DNA of 64,000 nt from Pedobacter sp. ISL-64 (GCF_018613605.1 NZ_JAGGPU010000010.1:1-64000), one strand, 5' to 3'. Positions 41,054 through 50,327 are shown, counted from the stretch's first letter. Numbers and translations are program-made. Notes: a model not told the origin generated them from the letters alone.

Positions 41054-43426
41054 TTATGATGCGTTGCCCATGTATGGATCTGTTTGGGTAATTTCTCCGG
41101 TTTCTATTTTACCTGCATAACGGTGCTTAAATGTGGTATTGCCGGTCTGCACAATACTGAAATCGTACCAATTCGCATTTTTAGCCAGATTAAAAGAAAT
41201 ATTTGTACCCGATTTTGGCTTGATTGTTACCGTTTTACTTCCCGATTTGTATTTGTTATCTACAATTTGAAGCGTAACTAAACTGGCGCCCTTGTTCTCA
41301 ATAGCGAAAACCAAGGTACCCGTAAGTTTTTTGCTTACCAAACCAGTTTGCTCTGGATATGCTTTTACAATAACGGAAGGATTTTTTTTGCCGCCTACAA
41401 AATGCCTGTAAAAACCATTCGGACCACTTATTGTAAGATCATAAACTTCGTTATCAAAATCATCCAGTTTAATACTGTCTTTTAACAAATCGCCAGCTTT
41501 TACAGCATAGGCCCATGTTTTACCCGCAACACCTTTAAATTTAGCAATGGTGTTCATGTTGAAAGGCGCACCAACAGTTTCTATTTCGCTACCGAACAAA
41601 GTTTTTGCCGATTGAAAAGTAAGTACTATTTCATTGTTAACCAGATTTGCATCAACAGTTAAATGATAAGGTAATGCACAAGCAAGTTTTGTTCCGTTCT
41701 CCTGTTTAGGGGTATGATTAGATGTTTCTGCAGAAAAGGCTTCGAACTTATTTATTTTTGCAACCTCTGTTTTATTAAGTGCCGTAGGACCAACCTGGGC
41801 AGGTTTGTTTTTTGCATTACCGATGTTGGTTACTACCACATCGCGTTTTAGTGGTTCAGGAGATTTAATTTCTTCTCCTTTGTACGGTCTGAACACTGAG
41901 GTTAAATCGCCACAGATATTCCTTCGCCAATCGCTAATGTTATTACTTTTAATGGTTTTGCCTGTTTTTTTAGCCAACCATTTTTCCATAAACATTAATG
42001 ATGACGTATGATCGAAAACCTGTGAGTTTACAAAACCACCCTTGCTCCAAGGTGAGGCAATAACCAAAGGAACACGATAGCCCAAGCCGATCGGGCTTCC
42101 TTTTCTTGCTTCAAAATCAGTGGCATAATTTATTCCTTCAGATACCTTTCCACTGGTTGAATCATCAGGGTTTGGCACCACAAAAGGTGGCTGATGATCG
42201 AAATACCCATCATTCTCATCGTAGGTTAAAACAAAAATTGTTTTTTTCCAAACCTCTGGGTTTTTGGTTAAAATATCCAGCGCTTCGCTTACATACCAGG
42301 TTCCATACAATGGTGAGCTGGTATGATCAGAAAAACGTTGAGGCGCAACCAACCACGAAACCGTTGGTAATTTTCCGCTATCTACGTCTTTTCTAAACTG
42401 ATGGAAAATATCGCCTTTCGGCACATTAATCGTTTCAGACTTCCCTTGATCGTTCTTAAAAGTAAATGGTTCAAGATCGAGATAATCTTTTTGAGAAATG
42501 TTTGTGGTAAACGCTTTATCTACTAAGTTTTTTTCCTTTTGTGATAATTTATCGTATTTCTCCTGAACATCTTTTGCGGTTAAAGCCGGTTTAACGGTAT
42601 TATCTCCATTTTTTCTAAAGTAAGCCGATAATTTAACGTTGTGCCTACTGATGTACTCTACAGGATTATCGCCATAATTACCCAACCAATCATCTATTTC
42701 GCCTTCGGGAAGTTTCGAGGTCCATAATTCGTTTTGGTAAATGCGCCAATCGATACCATTATCTTCTAATGTTTCCTGAAAAGTTGGCCAATCTACAAAT
42801 ACATTATTTTGCGATTCGGCCTGATCGTTATTCACCACCGCAACCCGGTTTGCACTTTTTTCTCCACGAACGGTTCCTGTAAAAAAGAACAGTCTGTTTG
42901 GTGTTGTTCCCGTTAGCGATGAGCAAAAATGCTGATCGCAAATGGTAAAAGCATCGGCCATGGCATAATAAAAAGGAATATCATTCCGATCATAATAAGC
43001 CAGTGTCATTGGTGTTTTAACAGGCAGCCATTTATCGTACCGGCCACCATTCCGTGCGGCAACCTGATCATTCCACGAATGTGGTAACCCGCCTTGCCAG
43101 GTGATTTTCGTTTTGTTAATATCTACATGAAAAGGGGCATAGGTATACCCTTGACCATCTTTCTGCAACCACACTTTGTTTCCATCAGGTTGAATGTGTG
43201 GGTGTGGATCATTAAATCCGCGAACGCCTTTCATTTTACCGAACATATGGTCGAATGATCTGTTTTCCTGCATCAGGAAAACAATGTGTTCGGCATCGTA
43301 AAATGTACTGCCCGGTTCAGGGTTAATCGACATGGCTTTTAGCACCGAACTGGGCAAGGTATTGGCCATACCAGTGGCTCCGGCAAACAAGGCCGCTTTT
43401 TTTAAAAATTCTCTACGTGAGTCCAT
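41054..43426 (-). CDS. Phosphocholine-specific phospholipase C, Tat-exported
   Basis: A 790-residue enzyme of the acid phosphatase/PlcH superfamily that releases phosphocholine from phosphatidylcholine or sphingomyelin. The N-terminus MDSRREFLKKAALFAGATG is a twin-arginine signal, so it should be exported folded. Catalytic-domain motifs include EHIVFLMQENRSFDHMFG, SLTGTTPNRLFFFTGT and FVLTYDENDGYFDHQPPF. Two C-terminal beta domains (about 600-785) match the DUF756 repeats of the family. It stands upstream of the two-component pair and downstream of a GDPD-GH16 gene, which suggests recovery of phosphate, choline and glycerol from lipids. Confidence 0.93.
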   Translation of the reverse strand: MDSRREFLKKAALFAGATGMANTLPSSVLKAMSINPEPGSTFYDAEHIVFLMQENRSFDHMFGKMKGVRGFNDPHPHIQPDGNKVWLQKDGQGYTYAPFHVDINKTKITWQGGLPHSWNDQVAARNGGRYDKWLPVKTPMTLAYYDRNDIPFYYAMADAFTICDQHFCSSLTGTTPNRLFFFTGTVRGEKSANRVAVVNNDQAESQNNVFVDWPTFQETLEDNGIDWRIYQNELWTSKLPEGEIDDWLGNYGDNPVEYISRHNVKLSAYFRKNGDNTVKPALTAKDVQEKYDKLSQKEKNLVDKAFTTNISQKDYLDLEPFTFKNDQGKSETINVPKGDIFHQFRKDVDSGKLPTVSWLVAPQRFSDHTSSPLYGTWYVSEALDILTKNPEVWKKTIFVLTYDENDGYFDHQPPFVVPNPDDSTSGKVSEGINYATDFEARKGSPIGLGYRVPLVIASPWSKGGFVNSQVFDHTSSLMFMEKWLAKKTGKTIKSNNISDWRRNICGDLTSVFRPYKGEEIKSPEPLKRDVVVTNIGNAKNKPAQVGPTALNKTEVAKINKFEAFSAETSNHTPKQENGTKLACALPYHLTVDANLVNNEIVLTFQSAKTLFGSEIETVGAPFNMNTIAKFKGVAGKTWAYAVKAGDLLKDSIKLDDFDNEVYDLTISGPNGFYRHFVGGKKNPSVIVKAYPEQTGLVSKKLTGTLVFAIENKGASLVTLQIVDNKYKSGSKTVTIKPKSGTNISFNLAKNANWYDFSIVQTGNTTFKHRYAGKIETGEITQTDPYMGNAS

Positions 43427-43596
43427 AAATTATACAATATAGCTTAGATACCGCAAGTTATAATTTCGGTTGTCAATTAGCAATTTTCAGTCGACAGTTA
43501 ATTTATAGTGCTAATCAGCATCAGGTTCTTAGTCAATTTAATTATGACCGTCGACTAATAAACTAATGGCCGATGAACTCTTGAACTAACAAACCA

Positions 43597-45102
43597 TTAC
43601 TTCTGAAACACTCTTACATAATCAACCTTCATACTTGCGGGGAAAATAGACTCGTCTACTCCTTTTTTTCCGCCCCAACCACCGCCTACGGCTACATTTA
43701 AAATAAGGTGGAAGTTTTGATCGAATGGCCAATCGCCAGACCCTTTTTTGGTATTTTTAAACGTGAGGTATTTTTGGTTATCAATAAAGAAATCTATTCT
43801 ATCTGCAAACCATTCTACCGCATAAATATGATATTCGGTATAAGGATTATCAACCTTTAAGGCCTTGCCTACCTGTGTTTTGATTAGGTGGTTAAATTTT
43901 TCGGTATGTACCGTACCATGAACGCTATCCGGATCATAACCTACATGTTCCATAATATCAATTTCGCCGCTCTTTGGCCAGCCACCGTATTTCCCTTCGG
44001 TTGGTAAAGCCCATATGGCAGGCCATAAGCCCCTGCCTTTTGGCAACATGGCGCGAACTTCTACCCTTCCGTATTTAAAATCGAATTTATTTTTTGTTAC
44101 CAATCTGGCAGAAGTGTAATGGTTGTTTTCCTTGTCTGCTTTTACCGCAGTAATATTCAGACTCCCTTTTTTTACAATAGCATTTGAGCTATCTGCATCG
44201 GTATAATATTGAAGCTCATTATTGCCCCAACCCTTTCCGCCTACATCGTAACTCCAATTTTTTCCCAAAGGTAATCCGGCATCGTTAAATTCATCAGCCC
44301 ACTTAAGCTTCCAACCTGTTGCAACTGGTGTTTTTTTAAGCTCTTCGAAAGTTAACTCTGGCTCGTTAGTGGTAATATAATCAACTTGATGCGCCAAAAG
44401 CCATTGAATTTCGGGAATAGTGTTTACGGTCCAGGCGTTTACCGTTAAGCCTAATCTGTGGGCATTTTCAATCCACCCATCTTTTTGGTAAACACTAAAA
44501 TGATAATCAACCCCGGTTAATTTATCTGCTTTCATTTGCTCAGCACTGATTTCGCCTTTTAAGTAGGCCACTTTTGCTTTTGGCAAGAGCGCTAAAATCC
44601 TTTTACAGTAATCGTAGTCAAAACTGATATACTCCGTCCACTCCACTACCTTGAGTTTCTGAACCATTTCAACACATTTATTGGTCACCTCAATTCCACG
44701 TTCTTTACTGACTAATGAAGGCTTGATCTCTAAAATCAGTTTGGTTGTTCTTTGCTTTTTACCTTCCAATAAATAAGCCTCAAGCGTTGGAATTTTTTCG
44801 CCATTGCTCATCGTTTTGGTCAATAAATCAGCATAGTTTACTTTCTCGATAACCAATCCCTGAAATTCAGGATCGTGATTAATGACCAAAACATTATCTG
44901 CAGTCATCCACACATCGAATTCCGATCCATAACAACCCAGCTTTACGGCTTCGTTTAAAGAAGCGATAGAATTTTGAGGAAAATTATTTTTCTTCCATGC
45001 TCCGCGGTGGGCAATTACCTGGTTTTTGTTCCGGTTAAATTTTTGAGCGAAAGAGGCGGTAAAAATGAACAACATTAGTGCAGAAATAAATACTCGTTTC
45101 AT
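43597..45102 (-). CDS. Glycerophosphodiester phosphodiesterase fused to GH16 glucanase
   Basis: A 501-residue exported fusion. A signal peptide (about 1-19, ending ASFAQ) is followed by a GDPD TIM barrel (about 25-262) with VIAHRGAWKKNNFPQNS, YGSEFDVWMTADN and INHDPEF, which carry the catalytic His and metal-binding Glu/Asp/His. After a short linker (TPVATGWKLKWADEFND) comes a complete GH16 domain (about 270-501) with the catalytic cluster GEIDIMEH (Glu380, Asp382, Glu385), of the laminarinase or beta-1,3(4)-glucanase type. One frame covers both domains with no sign of a recent frameshift. The likely target is a phosphoglycerol-substituted glucan or a mixture of cell-wall glucan and lipid head groups, which is inference. 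Confidence 0.9.
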   Translation of the reverse strand: MKRVFISALMLFIFTASFAQKFNRNKNQVIAHRGAWKKNNFPQNSIASLNEAVKLGCYGSEFDVWMTADNVLVINHDPEFQGLVIEKVNYADLLTKTMSNGEKIPTLEAYLLEGKKQRTTKLILEIKPSLVSKERGIEVTNKCVEMVQKLKVVEWTEYISFDYDYCKRILALLPKAKVAYLKGEISAEQMKADKLTGVDYHFSVYQKDGWIENAHRLGLTVNAWTVNTIPEIQWLLAHQVDYITTNEPELTFEELKKTPVATGWKLKWADEFNDAGLPLGKNWSYDVGGKGWGNNELQYYTDADSSNAIVKKGSLNITAVKADKENNHYTSARLVTKNKFDFKYGRVEVRAMLPKGRGLWPAIWALPTEGKYGGWPKSGEIDIMEHVGYDPDSVHGTVHTEKFNHLIKTQVGKALKVDNPYTEYHIYAVEWFADRIDFFIDNQKYLTFKNTKKGSGDWPFDQNFHLILNVAVGGGWGGKKGVDESIFPASMKVDYVRVFQK

Positions 45103-45124
45103 AATGGCATGATATACAAAAAAT

Positions 45125-45132
45125 CAAAAGTA
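45125..45132 (-). promoter_or_regulatory. Bacteroidota -7 element TACTTTTG for the GDPD-GH16 gene
   Basis: On the minus strand an exact TAnnTTTG lies 22 nt before the ATG at 45102. The rest of the 270-bp divergent spacer is AT-rich without other clear elements. Confidence 0.55.
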
Positions 45133-45372
45133 GATTTTTATAAGAATACTCGTTTAAAATCTATGTAACCTTTATATTAATTATAACAAGATAATATTTT
45201 TTAAATTAATGTGCTGTTATAGCTAATTTTTGGTGATGATGATTAACCAAAGTTCCGCTCCTTATTAAATAATTGCAATTGAAGCGGAAATTATAAGCCA
45301 TTTGAAATAAACACGTTACCTTATTGCAGATTTCTTTCAATTGATTAGAACTATTTTTACATTTACGGTGAT

Positions 45373-48300
45373 ATGGTGAGCAATAACTACAGCGATTTAT
45401 TACGGAAGATTGACGAGTTTATCCGCAAATTTTACCTGAATAAAATTTTGCGTGGGAGTATTTATGCCGCAACCATCCTTTTAGGCCTGTATCTAGTTGT
45501 TTTTTTGAGTCTTTATTACCTCAATCCAACTGCGGGTTTTAAAACCTTTGTATTTTTTGCCTATTTACTTATCGGGGCATTACTTGTTGGCTTTCTAATC
45601 ATCAAACCATTACTTTCGATGCTCAAATTGGGCAAACACCTTACTTTCGACGAAGCATCGGTTATCATCGGAAATCACTTTTCCGATATTAAAGATAAAC
45701 TATTAAATACCTTACAACTTCATCATTTATCTGAAAATCATCCTGATAACAACCACCTCATTCTCGCCAGTATCGATCAAAAAATTCTGGAGCTTAAACC
45801 TGTTCCATTTTACACCGCTGTTAGCATTAACGATAACCGGAAATATTTAAAATATCTTTTTGTTCCCCTTTCTATTATTCTCCTAATTGCCATTATCGCA
45901 CCTGCTATTTTACGCGAGGGTACAAACAGTTTTTTTAAGTATGATGAATACATTGCGCCTAAAGCACCTTTCAGTTTCACGGTTTTAAATAAGAGTTTAA
46001 CTGTTACCCAGGGTGATGATTTAACGCTAAACGTTAAACTGGCAGGTGATGAACTTCCTGCCGAAATTTACGTTGAAGACGGAAAAAACACCTATAAACT
46101 CGAAAAAGAAAATATCAGCAAGTTTAATTACAGTATCAAGAATATACAGAGCGATAAAAAACTGGTTTTTAAAGGTGGTGGCTTTAGTTCAGCTGTGTTT
46201 ACTGTTTCGGTTAAACCGCGCCCTGAACTACTAAATGCATCCGCAACTTTAAATTACCCTGCTTATCTGGGCAAAAAACAGGAACTGATTGCCAATGTTG
46301 GCGATATGCTCCTACCCGAAGGCACAAAAGTTACCTGGAACTTTAAAACCGGCCAGAGCAGTTCACTGCTGTTTATTTTAAATGGAACTGAAAATGTTTT
46401 AAAAGTTGAGGATAACGAATCCGCTTTTAATGCAACCATCAGGAATAATTCAAAATATAGCATCACGCCTAAAAATCAATACGTAACAATCAGGGATTCA
46501 CTTTCACACCAAATTACCGTTGTTAAAGACCAAGCGCCGGGTATCAACGTTGAAGAAAAGCCTGACTCTGTGAGTAATAAAGCCTTGTATTTCAGTGGTC
46601 AGGTTACTGATGATTATGGTTTTAGCCGCTTAAGTTTTAAGTACAACATCAAAGAAAATAACCACATAATTAGTACGGTTGCCAAGAACATTGCCATTAA
46701 AAGCAATGCAACAGAAAATAGCTTTTTCTATTTCTGGGATTTAAAAACAGCATCGGCCAAACCTGGTCAGGAAATTGAATATTATTTTGAAGTAGCTGAT
46801 AATGACGGCGTAAATGGAGCAAAAGTTACCCGTTCGGAAATAAAAACCTTTAAACAGCCTACTAAAAAAGAAACTGCCGAACAGGTAAATGCAAGCAACC
46901 AGGCTTTAAAACAGAAAATGCAATCGGCCATCCGCCTGGCCAATACCATCGAAAAAGAAAGTAAAAAAGTGGCCGAAAGCCTCATTGATAAAAAACAGAT
47001 TTCTTTCGAAGATAAAAAACAGATTGAAGCCCTGCTAGACAAACAAAAACAGCTTGATGAAGCTGTAAAAGAAATAAAAGAGCAGAACGATAAAAATATC
47101 CAGCAACAGGAGGATCAAAAGCAAACTGAAGAGCTTCTGGAAAAACAGAAACAGATTAAAGACCTGTTTGATAATGTACTGGATGAGAAAACAAAAGAAC
47201 TTTTGCAAAAGCTGCAAAACCTGATGAATGAAAAAAATAAAGACCAAACGCAGAACGAACTCTCGAAAATGCAATTGGATAATAAAACCCTTAAAAACGA
47301 ACTCGACAGGATCTTAGAGCTCTATAAGCAACTAGAATTTGAACAAAACCTTCAAACTGATATCGACCGTTTTAATGAAATGGCTAAAGAACAGAAGGAA
47401 CTTGCTGAGCAAACCAAAGATAAAAAGCTGGATAACGAATCGTTAAAGCAAAAACAGGATGCACTTAACAAGGAGATGAAAGACCTGAAAGATGATCTAA
47501 AAAAGCTGGAAGAAAAAAATCAATCCCTTGAAAGGCCAAATCCTTTCGAAAACCCTGAAAAAGAGATGCAGGATATACAAAAAGAACAACAAGGCAGTAA
47601 AGATGCTTTAGATAAAAAAGATTCGAAAAATGCAAGCCAGAAACAGCAAAAAGCTGGCGAACAGATGGAAAAGCTTTCTAAAAAAATGAGCGATATGCAG
47701 CAACAGGGTGAAGAAATGGAAAACAACCTCAATGCTAAAGAGTTGCGCCGCCTCTTGGAAAACTTATTGACCACTTCTTTCGATCAGGAAAAAGTAATGC
47801 TTACTTTAAAGAAAATGACCGCGGCCGATCCTTCATATACCAGCAACGTTCAGAAACAGCGCAGCATTAAAGATAACCTTAAAACTATTGCCGATAGCTT
47901 ATACAGTTTAAGCAAACGCGTTCCGCAGATAGAATCGACGGTTAACGAGGAGATGAACAAAATCAATTTCAACCTGGATAAAAGTTTGGAAAGTTTGGGT
48001 GATAGAAGAACGCCTGAGGCTAATCGTTTTCAGCAGTTTACCATGACTTCTATCAATAATCTGATCTTGATGTTGAGTGAAGCGCTAAGTCAGCTGCAAA
48101 ATATGCAGAAAAACGGTAAAGGTGGCAGTGGAAAGAAACAAAAGCAAGGGATGAAGCAGCTTTCGCAGATGCAGGAACAGCTGAACAAAAGCATGCAAAA
48201 AGCCCGGGAGCAAATGCAAAAATCGGGAGATAATCAAGGAAAAGTTGGCAAAGGACAAATGAGCCAGGAGTTTGGTAAGATGGCTCAGCAGCAACAAATG

Positions 48301-48690
48301 ATCCGTCAGGCGCTCGAAAAGATCAATCGTGAAGAGAACAAAGACGGCACAGGTAAAATGGGCAACCTAAATGAAGCCATTAAAGAAATGAAACAGACCG
48401 AGAGCGATCTGGTTAACAAACGTTTGCAACAAGAAACCCTAAACAGGCAAAAAGACCTCTTAACCAAGCTATTAGAGGCAGAAAAAGCCGAACGCGATCA
48501 GGAAGAAGATGCTAAACGAGAAAGTAAGGCCGCTAAGGAATTTCCGCCATCATACCAAAAAATGGTCGATCAGTTTAAAAAACAACAACAAAACGGTAAT
48601 GATATGCTGCAAAAGCTGCCGCCAAGTTTAAACTACTACTATAAAAATAAAATTGCTGAGTATTTGAAATCGTTGAATATGGAGCGATAA
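45373..48690 (+). CDS. Large DUF4175-type membrane coiled-coil protein
   Basis: A 1105-residue protein. Two membrane helices lie near the N-terminus (about 22-45 and 55-78) and a third at about 155-175. An extracytoplasmic Ig-like region (about 185-480) follows. From about 495 to the end it is a very long Gln/Lys/Glu-rich coiled coil with Met/Gln-rich repeats (KQKQGMKQLSQMQEQLNKSM). This is the layout of Bacteroidota proteins labelled DUF4175. Function is unknown. The size and coil suggest a scaffold or an envelope-spanning structural role. A TACATTTA near-match to the -7 consensus lies 6 nt before the ATG. Confidence 0.82.
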   Translation: MVSNNYSDLLRKIDEFIRKFYLNKILRGSIYAATILLGLYLVVFLSLYYLNPTAGFKTFVFFAYLLIGALLVGFLIIKPLLSMLKLGKHLTFDEASVIIGNHFSDIKDKLLNTLQLHHLSENHPDNNHLILASIDQKILELKPVPFYTAVSINDNRKYLKYLFVPLSIILLIAIIAPAILREGTNSFFKYDEYIAPKAPFSFTVLNKSLTVTQGDDLTLNVKLAGDELPAEIYVEDGKNTYKLEKENISKFNYSIKNIQSDKKLVFKGGGFSSAVFTVSVKPRPELLNASATLNYPAYLGKKQELIANVGDMLLPEGTKVTWNFKTGQSSSLLFILNGTENVLKVEDNESAFNATIRNNSKYSITPKNQYVTIRDSLSHQITVVKDQAPGINVEEKPDSVSNKALYFSGQVTDDYGFSRLSFKYNIKENNHIISTVAKNIAIKSNATENSFFYFWDLKTASAKPGQEIEYYFEVADNDGVNGAKVTRSEIKTFKQPTKKETAEQVNASNQALKQKMQSAIRLANTIEKESKKVAESLIDKKQISFEDKKQIEALLDKQKQLDEAVKEIKEQNDKNIQQQEDQKQTEELLEKQKQIKDLFDNVLDEKTKELLQKLQNLMNEKNKDQTQNELSKMQLDNKTLKNELDRILELYKQLEFEQNLQTDIDRFNEMAKEQKELAEQTKDKKLDNESLKQKQDALNKEMKDLKDDLKKLEEKNQSLERPNPFENPEKEMQDIQKEQQGSKDALDKKDSKNASQKQQKAGEQMEKLSKKMSDMQQQGEEMENNLNAKELRRLLENLLTTSFDQEKVMLTLKKMTAADPSYTSNVQKQRSIKDNLKTIADSLYSLSKRVPQIESTVNEEMNKINFNLDKSLESLGDRRTPEANRFQQFTMTSINNLILMLSEALSQLQNMQKNGKGGSGKKQKQGMKQLSQMQEQLNKSMQKAREQMQKSGDNQGKVGKGQMSQEFGKMAQQQQMIRQALEKINREENKDGTGKMGNLNEAIKEMKQTESDLVNKRLQQETLNRQKDLLTKLLEAEKAERDQEEDAKRESKAAKEFPPSYQKMVDQFKKQQQNGNDMLQKLPPSLNYYYKNKIAEYLKSLNMER

Positions 48691-48707
48691 GCCACGGGGT
48701 TTTTTAT

Positions 48708-48715
48708 TATATTTG
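48708..48715 (+). promoter_or_regulatory. Bacteroidota -7 element TATATTTG before the toxin-antitoxin pair
   Basis: An exact TAnnTTTG ends 5 nt before the antitoxin ATG at 48721, the same leaderless spacing as at 155-162 and 5203-5210. It begins only 17 nt after the upstream stop. Confidence 0.6.
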
Positions 48716-48720
48716 ATATT

Positions 48721-48960
48721 ATGACAAGCACAGCAATAAGACAAAGATTGATCACCTATTTATCTGATGCAGAAGACAATAAGATAAAGGCGATTTATAC
48801 TCTCCTGGAGAGGGAAATTGAGGACGAACAGTCTTTTACCCTGTCTGAAGAACATTTAGAGATTCTTGATAGAGAAAGAAAACTTCATATTAATGGCAAA
48901 ACTAAATCTTACAATAAACAGGATTCTTTGGATATTATTAAAGGCCTTAAAACACTGTAA
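48721..48960 (+). CDS. Antitoxin of a type II toxin-antitoxin pair
   Basis: A 79-residue, mostly helical, charged protein directly ahead of a ParE/RelE-type toxin, with which it overlaps by one base (TAATG). The N-terminal half (TSTAIRQRLITYLSDAEDNK) is likely the dimerisation or DNA-contact part and the C-terminal NKQDSLDIIKGLKTL the toxin-wrapping helix, as in addiction-module antitoxins of Bacteroidota. No standard ribbon-helix-helix signature is obvious. It probably represses its own promoter. Confidence 0.75.
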   Translation: MTSTAIRQRLITYLSDAEDNKIKAIYTLLEREIEDEQSFTLSEEHLEILDRERKLHINGKTKSYNKQDSLDIIKGLKTL

Positions 48961-49253
48961 TGTACACCATTCAGATAAAGCCCCTTGCTATTCAAATGGC
49001 AAAAGATGCTTATGATTGGTATGAAGAACAAAAAGTAGGCCTAGGAGATTTATTTCTGGCAGAACTAAGTAGATGCTATACTAAATTAGAAAAGAATCCA
49101 CTTTATTACCAAAAACTAAAAAAGAATTACCGCCATTTAGTCCTGAACAAATTTCCATACGTACTAATATTTGAGATTATAGGAGAGGAAATTATAATCT
49201 TCGCAGTTTTTCATACAGCAAGAAACCCCAAACTAAAATTCAAAAGAAAATAA
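48960..49253 (+). CDS. ParE/RelE-superfamily toxin
   Basis: A 97-residue basic toxin of the RelE/ParE fold: a start strand YTIQIKPLAIQMAKDAYDWY, two helices, then strands NYRHLVLNKFPYVLIFEIIG and IIIFAVFHTARNPKLKFKRK. The conserved Arg in the YRHLVLNKFPY segment and the HTARNP motif resemble ParE more than mRNA-cutting RelE, so gyrase is the more likely target. The pair is inserted between a DUF4175 gene and ybeY and may be a mobile addition. Confidence 0.85.
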   Translation: MYTIQIKPLAIQMAKDAYDWYEEQKVGLGDLFLAELSRCYTKLEKNPLYYQKLKKNYRHLVLNKFPYVLIFEIIGEEIIIFAVFHTARNPKLKFKRK

Positions 49254-49294
49254 TCTCCTAATCAGCAGATGCCTTTTAACGTTTAATATTTTCT

Positions 49295-49302
49295 TAAATT
49301 TG
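49295..49302 (+). promoter_or_regulatory. Bacteroidota -7 element TAAATTTG before ybeY
   Basis: An exact TAnnTTTG lies 19 nt before the ybeY ATG, so ybeY can be transcribed independently of the toxin-antitoxin pair. Confidence 0.6.
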
Positions 49303-49321
49303 CAGCCATAAATACCACAAT

Positions 49322-49759
49322 ATGCCTGCAATATCATTTTTCACAGAATCAGTGAGCTATAGTCTTCCTCAAAAACTTAAGGTGAAAAGGTGGATTAAAG
49401 CTACCATTGAAAAAGAAGGCTTTAAATTGCAGGAACTTAATTTCATTTTCTGTAGCGACGAATACCTGTTGGGCATCAACCAACAATATTTAAACCACGA
49501 TACCTACACCGATATCATTACTTTCGATAACTCTGAAGAAGAAAAACAGATTGTAAGCGATATTTTCATTAGTATCGAACGCGTTAAAGAAAATGCCAAA
49601 ACCTTCAAAACACTGGAATTTGATGAGGTTTGCCGCATTATGATTCACGGCACCCTGCATTTATTGGGTTACAAAGACAAAGGAAAAGCGGCTAAAACCC
49701 TTATGACCGAGAAAGAAGATGAGCATTTAGGGTATAGAGTAGAGGTTGACCTAATCTAA
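49322..49759 (+). CDS. ybeY: rRNA maturation endoribonuclease YbeY
   Basis: This Zn-dependent RNase is involved in 16S rRNA 3'-end maturation and ribosome quality control. The 145-residue protein has the family core LNHDTYTDIITFDN and the metal motif HGTLHLLGYKD (His109, His113). The third histidine of the classical HGxLHLLGYDH motif is Asp119 here, so the Zn site differs from that of E. coli. I believe this variant is common in Bacteroidota. It is followed by an 840-bp gene-free stretch. Confidence 0.92.
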   Translation: MPAISFFTESVSYSLPQKLKVKRWIKATIEKEGFKLQELNFIFCSDEYLLGINQQYLNHDTYTDIITFDNSEEEKQIVSDIFISIERVKENAKTFKTLEFDEVCRIMIHGTLHLLGYKDKGKAAKTLMTEKEDEHLGYRVEVDLI

Positions 49760-50327
49760 GCTTCTCTTTAGTTACACATTACATTCATTTTCAGTTTATC
49801 TACTAGCCTTTTATAATTCGCATGGCAGAACCAACTGACCAAAGCAAATTACTTCCATATTATTAATTTCCATTCAAGTAAACCATTACTTGCATTTTGT
49901 AATGCATAAATCTCGGAGTTTAAGCAGGCTTTGTTCGGGTACCATTGTCACAACTCCGTCTTAAGTCCGAACCAACTCCGAACTAAACCCGTCTCAACTG
50001 TTATTTCTCCATAAGTTTTTTGCCAGTTCTTTCAATCAGACTTCGCAGTACGGTATGTATTTTAACAGGTAATTTTAAATCTATTGTTATCAATTTGTTT
50101 GGGACATCCTTCCGACCCCTTGGTTCCCGTTCGTCTAACAGTTACGGGTGTTCGTCGACAATTAGTCTGCACTTGTATAATACATCAAAACCTTGTGCAA
50201 CTTTTTTTGTCTACCGCAGTCTTATATTCAAAACAGTAGCAAAAAGATTTAAAAATTAAGATGATGTTTAGAATCTATTTTCTAAGCATCACACAAGATA
50301 AAGTTTAGTTTTAGTTAATGATTGAAG
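49760..50327 (+). other. Gene-free stretch, possible long 3' UTR or structured RNA
   Basis: No convincing gene is present on either strand. The one open frame (50020-50259) lacks coding character. Visible features are a TGCATT-TTGT-AATGCA hairpin near 49893, a 22-nt imperfect tandem repeat around AACTCCG/TAAGTCCG at about 49950-49993, and a CCCGT/ACGGG stem near 50127-50150. A strong terminator follows at 50328-50363. An unidentified ncRNA is possible. The T-loop and tag-peptide signs of tmRNA and the conserved core of RNase P RNA were looked for and not found. Confidence 0.35.

Noticed and set aside
46782..48297. Several open frames on the minus strand inside the DUF4175 gene
   Set aside because: They arise from the Lys/Gln-rich codons of the coiled coil, which rarely give stops on the opposite strand.
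50020..50259. 79-codon open frame in the gene-free region
   Set aside because: Composition is Ser/Thr/Cys-rich and irregular, with no start signal or recognisable motif. It is more likely non-coding.
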